From Elgaria multicarinata webbii (taxonomy: Eukaryota; Chordata; Lepidosauria; Squamata; Anguidae), in the NCBI RefSeq assembly GCF_023053635.1, contig NC_086183.1, forward strand, positions 28,407,501 through 28,471,500: DNA of 64,000 nucleotides, written 5' to 3'. Below, piece by piece: positions 24,128 to 34,900 of this stretch (its first letter is position 1; every line of letters begins with the position of its first letter). The notes beneath the pieces are model-generated. The model searched no databases and was not told where the DNA came from. It saw only the letters and a list, made by a program, of their open reading frames with translations. The translations under genes were made by a program, and so were the position numbers.

Positions 24128-25150
24128 GCATTTATTTATTTATTTATTACATTTTTATACCGCCCAATAGCCGAAGCTCTCTGGGCGGTTCACAAAAATT
24201 AAAACCATCATAAAACAACCAACAGGTTAAAAGCACAAACACAAAATACAGTATAAAAAGCACAACCAGGATAAAACCACGCAGCAAAATGGATATAAGA
24301 TTAAAATACAGAGTTAGAACAGTAAAGTTTAAATTGAAGTTAAAATTAAGTGTTAAAATACTGGGAGAATAAAAAGGTCTTCAGTTGGCGACGAAAAGAG
24401 TACAGTGTAGGCACCAGGCGGACCTCACATTCCACAACCGGGGTGCCACAGCGGAGAAAGCCCTCCTCCTAGTAGCCACCTGCCTCACTTCCTTTGGCAG
24501 GGGCTCACGGAAAAGAGCCCCTGTGGATGATCTTAAGGTCCGGGCAGGTACATATGGGAGGAGGCGTTCCTTCAAATAACCTGGCCCCAAGCTGTTTAGA
24601 GCTTTGTATGTTAATACCAGCACTTTGAATCGGGCCCGGACCTGGACTGGCAGCCAATGAAGTTGTAAAAGGACTGGCATAATGTGATCTCACCGGCCAG
24701 TCCCTGTTAGTAAACGGGCTGCCCTGTTTTGTGCCAGCTGAAGCTTCCGGACCGTTTTCAAAGGCAGCCCCACGTATAACGCATTGCAGTAATCCAAACG
24801 AGAGGTTATCAGAGCATGGATAACTGTAGCTAGGCTATCTCTGTCCAGATAAGGGCGTAGTTGGTATATCAACCTAAGCTGATAAAAGGTGCTCTTTGCC
24901 ACTGAGTTCACCTGTGCCTCAAGTGACAGTTCTGGATCCAAGAGCACCCCCAAACTACGGACCCGATCCTTTAGGGAGAGTGCAACCCCGTCCAGGACAG
25001 GGCAAACATCACCTCGCCGGTCAGATGAACCACCCGCTAACAGTACCTGATTGGATTGAGTCTCAGTTTGTTAGAGACTGGATTGAGTCTCAGTTTGTTA
25101 GCCCTCATCCAGTCCATTACCGTCAAATATCTGTCTTCCTGTTGTAGAAC
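24128..25150 (-). mobile_element. L2-clade LINE, reverse transcriptase C-terminus and 3' end
   Basis: Minus-strand frames read [40 protein letters not shown] and [20 protein letters not shown]. The 3' end has GAACCGCCCAGAGAGCTTCG and an AATAAATAAA tail. There is at least one frame change between the two readable blocks. A 28-bp direct repeat (GACTGGATTGAGTCTCAG motif) lies at 25050-25100. Confidence 0.88.
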
Positions 25151-25204
25151 TACCTGAAACAAAGGAATTCTGTCACACATAAAGAAAATAGTAATATTTG
25201 CTTT

Positions 25205-25400
25205 TGCATAGCAGCTTTATTTATTTAAAATACTTTTGTTTTTACCACACTCCTCAGCCAAAAGCGCTCGCAGGGCCGCTTACAAAGATCAATAAGAAAA
25301 AGTCCCTGCCTTCTGCTTACAGTCTAAAAGACATAGCACAAAAGGGAGGGGGGGAAGGGATTGGCAAGGAGGAGGAAAAAAAGCGAAGTCAAGCACTACT
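25205..25400 (-). mobile_element. LINE/SINE 3' tail family, minus strand
   Basis: TTTATTTATTTAAAATACTT, CTCAGCCAAAAGCGCTCGCA and GTCCCTGCCTTCTGCTTACA match the copy at 6.5 kb. Confidence 0.6.
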
Positions 25401-25489
25401 ACGTAGTTATGTCTTTAGTGACCAGCTAGAGTGCATGCAGTTCAGGGAAAAGAGCAGTCAAAAGTTGGAGGTCTCTTTTTGCTACCACA

Positions 25490-25720
25490 AGGTGTAGTGA
25501 CAGCTACCAATTTGGATGGCTTGAAAAAGGGGTTAGATAAATTCCTGGAGTAGAGTATCAATGGCTACTACTCCTGATGGCAATGTGCTACCAACAGTAG
25601 CAGAGTCAGTAAGCCTGTGTGCACTAGTTGTTGGGGAACATAGGTGCACCTGTGTCCTGCTTGACAGCTGGTTGGCCACTGTGTGAACAGAATACTAGAC
25701 TTTATGGACCTTTGGGGGTT
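25490..25720 (+). mobile_element. CR1-type LINE 3' fragment
   Basis: It contains GATGGCTTGAAAAAGGGGTT, GGCTACTACTCCTGATGGCA and ACTGTGTGAACAGAATACTA, the 3' consensus shared with the copies at 35.5 and 62.7 kb. Confidence 0.75.
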
Positions 25721-26003
25721 TGACTGTTCAAAGCTCTTGACACAGTTTATCTCGTAATTCATACAATAGCCCTGTGGGGTAGGCCAATGTTACTATTCCT
25801 ATAATGCAGCTGAAGATTGATGCACTTAAATACCACAGTCCACAATGAGTGCATTGTTAATCAGCTGGTTGCCCCTCAGAAAATCCAGTCACCCACAATT
25901 TCCAAACATTGGAGCAAGTTCCTAAGCAAAATCCTCACTTATGAACTTGTTGTTTATCTGCCTTTGACGCCACTACTCTGGGGGTTAAAAAAGGTTGCAA
26001 TAT

Positions 26004-26036
<33 letters not shown>
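26004..26036. repeat. (AGT)n microsatellite
   Basis: Eleven AGT triplets. Confidence 0.9.
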
Positions 26037-26469
26037 ACGATGATGATTTGAAAGTATAGTGATTGCAAACAAGTTTTTTTAACTTCCCCATGTACACATG
26101 GCCCCAAAGTTGAACTTTTTGCCACAGGATTCTTACACGAAACATAACCATACGTGATTTTTGAAGACAAATTCTGGACTATCCAAGATTATATCACCTC
26201 TTAGTTCTCCAGAGCTTGTAGTACCTTCTGATACCATGAGTTCCAGTGTGGGATAGTTGGTATATGGAAACTTGGGTTCAAATACGTGCTCAGCCATGAA
26301 AGTCACTGCAGCCTTGGAGCAGTCAGTATTACTCACAGCTTATGCTGCCTTCAGAACCTAAGAGTGGCACTGGATCAGTCCAAAGGCCTATCCAGTCCAG
26401 CTTTCTTCCCAGGGGACATGTACATGACAGTGTGTCCCTGCTTGTGTTCCTTGAAATTAGTATCTAGAG

Positions 26470-27079
26470 CAGAGCTTTCCAAACTTTTCATGTTGGTGAC
26501 ACACTTTTTAGACGTGCATCATTTCGCAACACAATAATTCAGTTTTACTAGCAAACCGGAGGTTAAACTAACCCCTTATAAGAGATACGGACACATACAT
26601 AAATTGTAATAACGAAGCAACATATCTCATGAAAACCTTTCATTTATATTTTTAAAATATATGATTTGCAAGATAATAACATACATTTCCAAGACTTTTC
26701 ACATTGAATCAATTTTGTCGAGCTGCGATCGAGCGGCGGTTGAGACAGTGTTCTATCAAAAAACTGGACACATGGAATATCTCGAACGCAGCACTTCAGG
26801 TGCAGCCGCGTCACCGGAAGTCACGCGGAATCAGCTGTTTCGACTCGATTACGCATACTGCGCATGCGCAGTACCTGTATGATCCCTCGACCGTGGTGTG
26901 CATACACGGATTCGACGGAAGGGGAATATACTAGTGCACCATTGCTGCGTAAAAATGCATGCAACTTGGTATTGCTTATTTCACATAGACTCAGAGGTTT
27001 CTCGTTACGTTCGCGTGACACACCTACACACTGCAGCTGACACACTAACGTGTCGCGACACACCGTTTGGAAAGCTCTG
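26470..27079. mobile_element. Nonautonomous hAT element, 610 bp
   Basis: The perfect 15-bp terminal repeats CAGAGCTTTCCAAAC and GTTTGGAAAGCTCTG are flanked by the exact 8-bp duplication ATCTAGAG (26462-26469 and 27080-27087). The centre keeps many CpG sites, which suggests recent insertion or protection from methylation. No transposase frame is present. Confidence 0.93.
26857..26872. promoter_or_regulatory. NRF1-type palindrome inside the hAT element
   Basis: ACTGCGCATGCGCAGT is a perfect 16-bp palindrome containing the NRF1 core GCGCATGCGC. Confidence 0.6.
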
Positions 27080-28189
27080 ATCTAGAGGCATATCATGTGT
27101 AGTGGTCATTGACAGTTTTGTCCCCCATGAATTTGTCTAATCTTTTAAACTTTTGCAAGCTGGCAGCCGGCACCACATCTTGCAGCAAATTCCATGTGTG
27201 TTACCTTGACGAACTTATCTGTCCTGAATCATTCCAGTGAAAGCAAGCTTCACTGGAACATTACGACAGAGGCAGAAAACCTCCCTCTCTACTTTCTCCA
27301 CGCCAAGCATAGTTTTGCACTATTATGTCTCCACATAGTTACCTTTTCCCCCTAAGCTACAAACCCTCAAACACTGCTGTCTTTCCCCATAGGAGAGTTG
27401 CTCCAGCCCTTTAATCGTCTCCGTTGCCGCAGCTGCACACGGTATTGCAAATGTGATCACACCAACAGATTTGTATAACAACATTGTGACACTGGCAGTT
27501 TTATTTTTTATTCATTTTCCAATGACCCCCAACATGGAATTTGCTTTTTCATAGCAGTAATGGTGTACTGGGTTGATGTTTTCATTGAACTATCTGCCGC
27601 AACTCCGAAACCTTTTTCCTTGTCATTCACCACCAGTTCAGAACCCATCACCACATATGGGAAGTTAGGAATCCCCCCTCAATGTGCCTCACCTCAAAGA
27701 GATAGTTGTGAGGATAAAAAGGGCATTACCCTCTCTGAGCCATTCTGACCTCCTTGGAGCATAGGGTACAAAAGCAATCTATATATTGTAAAAAAAAACT
27801 GACAAGGCCCTCAGGAAGAAAAACCCACATATCCTGGAACCAAATTGGGAGGAGGAAAAGAGTTTTGTGTTTATGAAACCCGAACATGACCACTAATAAT
27901 CCCTTTAAGATCATACTGTTGATCGCTCAGACCACTAAAAGATAAAATTCTCATTTGTGTTGCAGTCGGAAAGACCCAAACGGGAAGGGGTGGAAAGATG
28001 GAAAATAAAGGACATTTCCTGCCTGTCTTATGTGAACATGACCGCTAATAGGGAGGAGGGAGTTTAGAACTAGAGCCCAGTGTCCATATGCCAATACATT
28101 GCATATTATTTTAATCCTGGATTTGATACAACTAGGATAAAGGCCAGACACTCTGGGCACTGCAGTCTATTTTTGTACTGCAACAGGCC

Positions 28190-28430
28190 AGACACCTGGC
28201 TGGCAGGCAAGCAAAAAAAAGCGAGTTCTCTTAGTCAGATCCGGGTTCTAGTCCCCACTCAGCCCTGGAAACCCACTGGGTGACTTTGGGCCAGTCACAG
28301 ACTCTCAGTCCAGCCTACCTCACAGGGTTGTTGTGAGGATAACATGGAGAAGAGGATTATGTACGCCGCCCTGGGTTCCTTGGAGGAAAAAAAGTGGGAT
28401 AAAAATGCAATAAATAAATAGTTTGTAGAG
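28190..28430 (+). mobile_element. Sauria-type tRNA-derived SINE
   Basis: GGGTTCTAGTCCCCACTCAG (box B), CCCACTGGGTGACTTTGGGC and CAGGGTTGTTGTGAGGATAA, then an AATAAATA tail. The tRNA head is partly lost. Confidence 0.82.
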
Positions 28431-29945
28431 CTTTGATTTGTTAGTGGTTCTCTCAGCCTGTTTCTCTGTGCTGGCAGGGAGGGGGACGCAGATTCCCAGG
28501 TCTGAGGCTCTGTATCCTCAGATCTAGGAATTTGAAGTATCCTATGTCCCCACCACCACATCAACCAACGCTGTCTAAGAGCCATAGGAGTGCTAACCCC
28601 TTGTCATAAGCGACAAGGCTTGACCCTTCAGCAATACATAAAGAGGGGAGGGGTTTCAGACACTGATCTTTGGTATAAGAGTAAAGGGTGTATATGTACA
28701 ATATGCCCCTGTTTTCAGCTGTTGTAGAGTTGTGCAAGACTGCAGTTAGATACACTGGTTTTTATAGTTAGCTAGCCAAATTTCAGGCTTGTCTTCTATT
28801 GCTCAGTGATCCTGAAAATTAGCATATTTATTTAACATCCACCCACTCACACTCTCTCTCTCTCTCTCGCACAATCCAGCTCCACGACTTTGTAATTAAG
28901 CATTGCCTGAGTTTACCTTTTTCTTCCACCCTCACCAATCCTTTTTTTGTGCCATGTCTTCAAGATTGTAAACTTGTGGGCAAGGGCTGTCTTAGTTCCA
29001 ATCTTCAAATGCTGCTATTGAGGCTTTTGGGGGCTGAAGAGCAAGATAAGATTCTTTAAACACTTGCGCATCAAAAAGAAGTATGGCCCATGATATAGGA
29101 TGCACTCTTTGGGGATAAAAATGCTAGCCACTGGGCTGCCTGCTTTTTCTTCTCGGTCTCCCCTGCAACCCCTGATCTGCCTAGCCTTGCACGCAGAGCG
29201 AGAATTAGCCCTGCCTGACATCTGAAGATATTTCAAACCAGTTGACTTTCAGGAGACTTGCTAAGACAAGGCCAGCCTGAATGCATTCCTTGGCTTACCG
29301 ACAGAGCAGCTGCCTCTAGTGTTCTGGGTGTGTGTGTGTGTGAGGGGGAGAATCACCTTATTTATTTATTTTTAAATCAGGCCTCTTCAGTGTGACATTC
29401 TAGTTTATCCTTAGAAATGCCTTTGGAATGGGGGAAGGAATGGGGTTAACAAACCAAAAATCTGCATCTCTCCGTCCAATTCCCAGCAAATGTCCATTTT
29501 TAGTGGAGGTCAGCGGACTCTCAGGATTGCTGCAACGTGGCCAGCAAATTGCATCCAACACAAATGACCCAAATGCTGTCTGGCTGTTGCAGGGTCCCCA
29601 AAGGACTTAGAAGTTACCATGAACGTGAATTTCATATGCAATGTGGTTAAGAACCAGCTCAGAAGAAGCAGTGAGTAGCAAAACCCTTGCTTTTGCTCGA
29701 ATGCTTACTCATTTTCCCAATTCACCCTAGAAATAGGTTTTCGGTGCTCCTCCTCCTGCCCAAAAGCCTTGGCTTTGCTCTTCCCACCCCCAGGTGCCAA
29801 ATGTTCTTTCACTGCCCACTCTTGTTAAAAAGAGAACGAAAACAACTCAAAGAATTGCCATATTCCATAAGGAGGCACAATAATGTCCAGAATGACGTAG
29901 ACCAAAAGTCACTTGCACAATTTCTGAGGCCACAACCTTGCAAGT
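28431..29945. other. No gene recognised
   Basis: The stretch includes a CT-rich run at 28852-28868 and a GT run at 29329-29342. I looked here for CNFN, the next human gene beyond LIPE, and did not find its cysteine-rich pattern. Confidence 0.4.
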
Positions 29946-29949
29946 TGTT

Positions 29950-30110
29950 CCAGTTGGCAAAGCGCGTGCTTAGCATGTAGAAGGTTCTGGCTTCAGTCGC
30001 TGCCACCTCCAGATAAAGGATTTTTTCTGAAGCGATCTAGAGAATATCTCTGCGTGAGAACCAGTACCCACCAGAATCGACAGCACTGGCCTAGAAGGAA
30101 CATAGCTCCT
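29950..30110 (+). mobile_element. tRNA-derived SINE, degenerate
   Basis: GCGTGCTTAGCATGTAGAAG, GGTTCTGGCTTCAGTCGC and CCTCCAGATAAAGGATTTTT align with the SINE whose minus-strand copy lies at 44.5 kb. Confidence 0.55.
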
Positions 30111-30517
30111 TTTTATAACTTACAACTTCTATAACTGGATCGCCGGTGGTGAGTAAAAAATCCCCACCAGGTGATCAAGCGAAGTTTTCTAAAAGGGTTT
30201 CTTCCCTGTTCCCCGTCTTTTAGGCCACAAAGATATGGACAGGTGGGGCTAATAAAATGTTATGAGCTAGTAAAATGTATGTAGTTATCAGCATAACCAT
30301 CTTATTTCTGTAATTATCTCAACGGCTGCCTTGATTTGCATTATACCGCAGTTGCCACGTTCAGCTCTCAGGGGCTGTGCCTGGGCTGTCTCCCGTACCC
30401 TTACGCAAGACTGCTCCAAAACACACACACTCTGTCTTTCACTCACTCACACACACAGAGAGAGAGAGAGAACATTTTGGCTTCCAAATACAAAGGACAC
30501 TTGAAATCAAATTGGCC

Positions 30518-30523
30518 TTTATT
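30518..30523 (-). promoter_or_regulatory. LIPE: Probable LIPE polyadenylation signal
   Basis: An AATAAA on the minus strand lies about 860 nt after the LIPE stop codon. The DNA beyond it (about 30475-30420 in transcript direction) is a CT- then GT-rich run suitable as a downstream element. The choice is inferred from position. Confidence 0.55.
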
Positions 30524-31383
30524 TACAAAAATAGTCTGTCCCCTCTGCCCCCAAGAAAAGGGTGGAGAGGGAATACCGCAGCCCTTCTCGGGAGGGGAGG
30601 AACCCCCCATCTCCTCTCAACTCCACTCCTGTTTGGTTCATAGCAGCAGCAGTCATAAAAGGCAAAAGGATGAGATCAGGGCCAGGGGTGGGGAAGAAGG
30701 AAGCAGATTTTTTTGGGGGGGGGGGGAGGTCACAGTGCGCGTGTGTTCTCCAAAAGAAAGCTAATACTGAGCAGTGCTCGGGGCTGTCTCACCTAGCGAT
30801 GGGGCAGGGCAGCGACTGTTCACACATATGGTGAGTAGGAGGTGTCCACAGTGCTTTTACGGGCTTGTTGGGCAGTGCTAGAAGGACTGAACGCCCCATG
30901 AAGGGAAGGGCGGGTAGTATTTGTGCTCTCCGTGGCAAAGAGTAGGGCTCAAAAAGCCCCGCACCGTAATACGGAACTTTTCCAAAGGTGCTCAAGTAAC
31001 ACTGGAGTGTTCTGCTTAAGAAGAAGGACAGGAAGAGAGAGAGAGAGAGAGAGGTGGTGCTGGTGCTGGACAAACTCTGAGACCACCAGGAAATATTGGC
31101 TGCAGAGTTCTACAGTTTTTTTTTTTAAAAAAACAACCCAATGCGTATAAAAACAGTATTCCAGGAAGTGGAGGAATGGATAATACAGAACACGTGTTCC
31201 ACCCCCACCCCACCCCGGTCACAACAGGAGGCCCCACGGATGATCGGGGTTGGGGGGAGTTGAGGCCTGGGGCCATTGTGCTTGGGAATCATCAAAACAC
31301 AGAGTCAAAGCACCAAAGAGGGATTCCCCACCGCAAAAGGACGCCATGCCACGCAGTCTCGAAGCCAGTTGTTCCGGAGGGGC

Positions 31384-31944
31384 TCAGGCCCCCACCCCTC
31401 TGCCCACCGTGCTGCCCGAGGGGTTCGGACCCTGGCTGGGGGTGACCGCAGCCTCGGAGGGGGATGCCTCCCCATCTCTGGACCCGCTCTGCGGGTCTCC
31501 CGGGGAAGCGCTCCCTGGCTTTTGATGCTCCTGAGCGCTGGGCGGTGCTCTGTCCTCGGCGCTGGGCGCAGCGCTGCTCTCTGGAGCAGCCCCGTTCAGG
31601 CCCTCTTGCCCGGCGGGCGTGCTGTTCTGCTGGGCGGGGTGGGCCACCTGGCTGGTGGCAGCCCCGGCGTGAAAGGTCCGCTCCAGCTTGCGATGTTTCC
31701 GGAGGGAGGAGGCGGAGGCAGCAGCGGGGGCCTGTGGAGAGTCTGGATCTTCCGGAACCAGAATGTCCCGGATGAGCTCCGTGCAGAGGGCCGAGGCCTG
31801 GCGCGTCTCGCGGCACAGCTGCGACAGGCTGAGGAAGCCGTGGGGAAGGTCCTGCACCACCCGCAGGGTCACCGGCTGCCCCACGGCCCGCAGCCGCCGG
31901 GCAAACATCACGGAGTCGTCCAGCATGGGGTCAAGGGCGCAAGC
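31384..31944 (-). CDS. LIPE: LIPE last coding exon with long C-terminal tail
   Basis: The exon starts [18 protein letters not shown], giving the catalytic aspartate (Asp669), then [12 protein letters not shown] with the catalytic histidine (His699). About 60 residues match human closely. A further stretch of roughly 120 residues rich in Ala, Ser, Pro and Gly runs to the stop at 31384, whereas human HSL ends about 30 residues after the conserved part. The tail is probably disordered. Confidence 0.93.
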   Translation of the reverse strand, partial: ACALDPMLDDSVMFARRLRAVGQPVTLRVVQDLPHGFLSLSQLCRETRQASALCTELIRDILVPEDPDSPQAPAAASASSLRKHRKLERTFHAGAATSQVAHPAQQNSTPAGQEGLNGAAPESSAAPSAEDRAPPSAQEHQKPGSASPGDPQSGSRDGEASPSEAAVTPSQGPNPSGSTVGRGVGA

Positions 31945-34900
31945 CTGGCGAGAGGCGTGGGGGAGAGAGAGTGCTGGTTATAACCCTGCATAGCTGGGGT
32001 CCCTTAAGAGATCACGACCTCCTGTGTGCCCCATTAGGACCGTTGAGCACCTGTGCTGGGACCCTCTTCTGTGCCCAAGTTTCACAAAACAAAAGCACCG
32101 AAAAGAGAGGCCCCAGAGAGTGCTCCTGGCTGTTACAGATCTCCCTTTCCCCTCTACCAGCCAGATCGTTCTATCAGCAGCTACGAGTTTGATAGATTGG
32201 ACTGAAACCCTATTTACAGAGACATGAGAGCACTCTTCAAATACTTGAAATGTTGTCCCACAGAGGAGGGCCAGGATCTCTTCTCCATCATCCCAGAGTG
32301 CAGGATGCGGCATAATGGGCTCAAGTGACAGGAAGCCAGATTCCGGCTGGACATCAGGAAAAACGTCCTGACTCTTAGAGGAGTACGACACTGGATCCAA
32401 TGACCTAGGGGAGTGGTGGGCTCTCCCACACTGGAGGCCTTCAAGAGGCAGCTGGACAACCATCTGTCAGGGATGCTTTAAGGTGGATTCCTGCATTGAG
32501 CAGGGGGTTGGACTCGATGGCCTTGTAGGCCTCTTCCAACTCTACTATTCTATGATTCACCTCTCCGATGACTAGATGGGGGAAACGTACAACAGGGAAA
32601 GGATATTTCCATCATGCTGTGTGGACAAACCTCTCCGATGCCTCTGAGTGGCTGAAGGCAGGATGTCAAGCTAGATCAGCCTTCCTCAACCTGGGGCGCT
32701 CCAGATGTGTTGGACTACAACTCCCAGAATGCCCCAGCCAGCTGGCTGGGGCATTCTGGGAGGTGCAGTCCAACACATCTGGAGCGCCCCAGGTTGAGGA
32801 AGGCTGAGCTAGATGGACCGTATCGGTCTGGCCCAATGCAACTGCTCCTGCCTTCCCTCTACCTCTCCCCACCTCAGCCTCTTCCCTCACACGCAAGCTG
32901 CTGAAACGGATCTCTTCCCGCTCCGCCCCTGACCCCGCTCACCACTATATGGATCGGCGGCAGTCCCTTCAACATCCCATCCGGGGCCAGCAGAGGCGAC
33001 ATGAACGGGTTCTTGACGATGGGCGACAGCTCCAGGGCCAGGTGTGTGGCCGGCTGGCTGGAGCGCAAGGGCTGGAAGCCGTCGGGAAAGATCAGGCCGT
33101 TGTCGTTGCCTGAGGTTGTGGCCTCACACTCGCCGTCGCTCAGGAAGAAGCCGGGCTGGGCCTCTTGGCTGGAGGCATGGCTCGGGGCCATGGGACCAGC
33201 AGAGGAACAGGTCAGGTCCTGGCAGGTCTGGCTCTTGCGGGAGTCTTTGTAACTCGAGACCGACTTGGACTTCAGGCCCACCTCCGAGATGCTCTTCCTC
33301 ACGGCGTCTGTGTGCCGGGGCGGGGGGTTGCGGGAAGATGCAAAGGGGAAATGAGTGCCGGCTCAGTTTCGTTACAGCTCCACGTTTCTTCCTCGCTGGG
33401 ACCCGGCTCTCTACGGATCCCAGCGTTCTCTGCCTGTTTCAGAGCCCCCGTCCTCCCTCGGCTCTCAAGTCAGGTCCTAGCCTCACCCTCCAGTTCTGCA
33501 GCTCCCATAATTCCCAGCCAGCATGGTCAGTGGCTGGGGATTGTGGGAGTTGCATTCCAACACCCCTGCAGGGTGCTGGGCTGGGGCGAAAGCCGTCCAA
33601 GCTCTTTCCGCCCTCTCCGTGCCCAACTAAACTGCGACTTTTGGTCCTTGCTGGATGATCCAGGGCTGAGCTTCCCCCCTTCGTTTCCATTGCCACCACC
33701 AGAGAGGTTGATCTCCTGTTACCTGAAGCAAAACCTGATACTGAATACAGAATGTGATACCTGGGTGTGGGTTCCTTCCTCTAGGAGAGATCCCTGGGGG
33801 TTGTCAAGAAATGCTCCAGCTCACAGGGGACAGAAGCGCCTCCAGCTTACTTGGAGACCATGAGGGGTACCTTTGTTTTCCTCCTGCCAGGACCCCTCAA
33901 ACTAATCCTCACTCTCCCCCCACCTCCAATCCTTACTGCCACACTGTTCTTTGCCAGTTCCTAAACAAAACAAAAGCAGATTCCTCCAAATATCCAGAAT
34001 AGAGTGTGGCATGCAAAATAAAAGTAGTGATGGCCACCAATCTGGATGTCTTTAAGAAGGGGATTGGACAAATGCATGGAGGAAAAGGGCACTCAACGGC
34101 TACTAGTCCTGATGGTTCTATGCGACCTCCAGTATCGGAGGCGGTCTGCCTAGGTACAGCCGTTGTGGGGAATGTGGACAGGGAGACATGTTTCTCCCTC
34201 TCCCATAATACTAGAACCCAATGGGGTCATCCCACTGCCATCTTGGCCCTGTGGGGAAGAAGAAGGACCGAGGGGACAGGAGCAAGTAACATCGGGGCCT
34301 GCTCCTGCTGGACTCTCCCCCCCCCCCACAGGGCAAACTGCCATCTTGGCCCTGTGGGGAAGAAGAAGGACCGAGGGGACAGGAGCAGGCAGAAGTAACA
34401 TTGGGGCCTGCTCCTGCTGGACTCTCCCCCCCCCACAGGGCAAACTGCCATCTTGGCCCTGTGGGGAAGAAGAAGGACCGAGGGGACAGGGGCAGGCAGA
34501 AGTAACATCGGGGCCTGCTCCTGCTGGACTCTTCCCCCCCCCCCACAGGGCAAACTGCCATCTTGGCCCTGTGGGGAAGAAGAAGGACCAAGGGGACAGG
34601 AGCAGGCAGAAGTAACATCGGGGCCTGCTCCTGCTGGACTCTTCCCTCCCCCACAGGGCAAACTGCCATCTTGGCCCTGTGGGGAAGAAGAAAGACCGAG
34701 GGGACAGGAGCAGGCAGAAGTAACATCGGGGCCTGCTCCTGCTGGACTCTTCCCTCCCCCACAGGGCAAACTGCCATCTTGGCCCTGTGGGGAAGAAGAA
34801 AGACCGAGGGGACAGGAGCAGGCAGAAGTAACATCGGGGCCTGCTCCTGCTGGACTCTCCCCCCCCCACACACAGGGCAAACTGCCATCTTGGCCCTGTG

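Larger units (their letters stand above)
26345..27690 (-). mobile_element. CR1-type LINE fragment interrupted by a hAT element
   Basis: The parts 26345-26469 and 27080-27690 follow one CR1 consensus on the minus strand (GATCAGTCCAAAGGCCTATC on the left; CCATGAATTTGTCTAATC and TGCAGCAAATTCCATGTGTG on the right). They are split by the hAT insertion at 26470-27079. Confidence 0.7.

Noticed and set aside
24000-31000. CNFN, the gene next to LIPE in human
   Set aside because: I looked for its cysteine-rich exons on both strands between the ZBTB gene and LIPE and found none.
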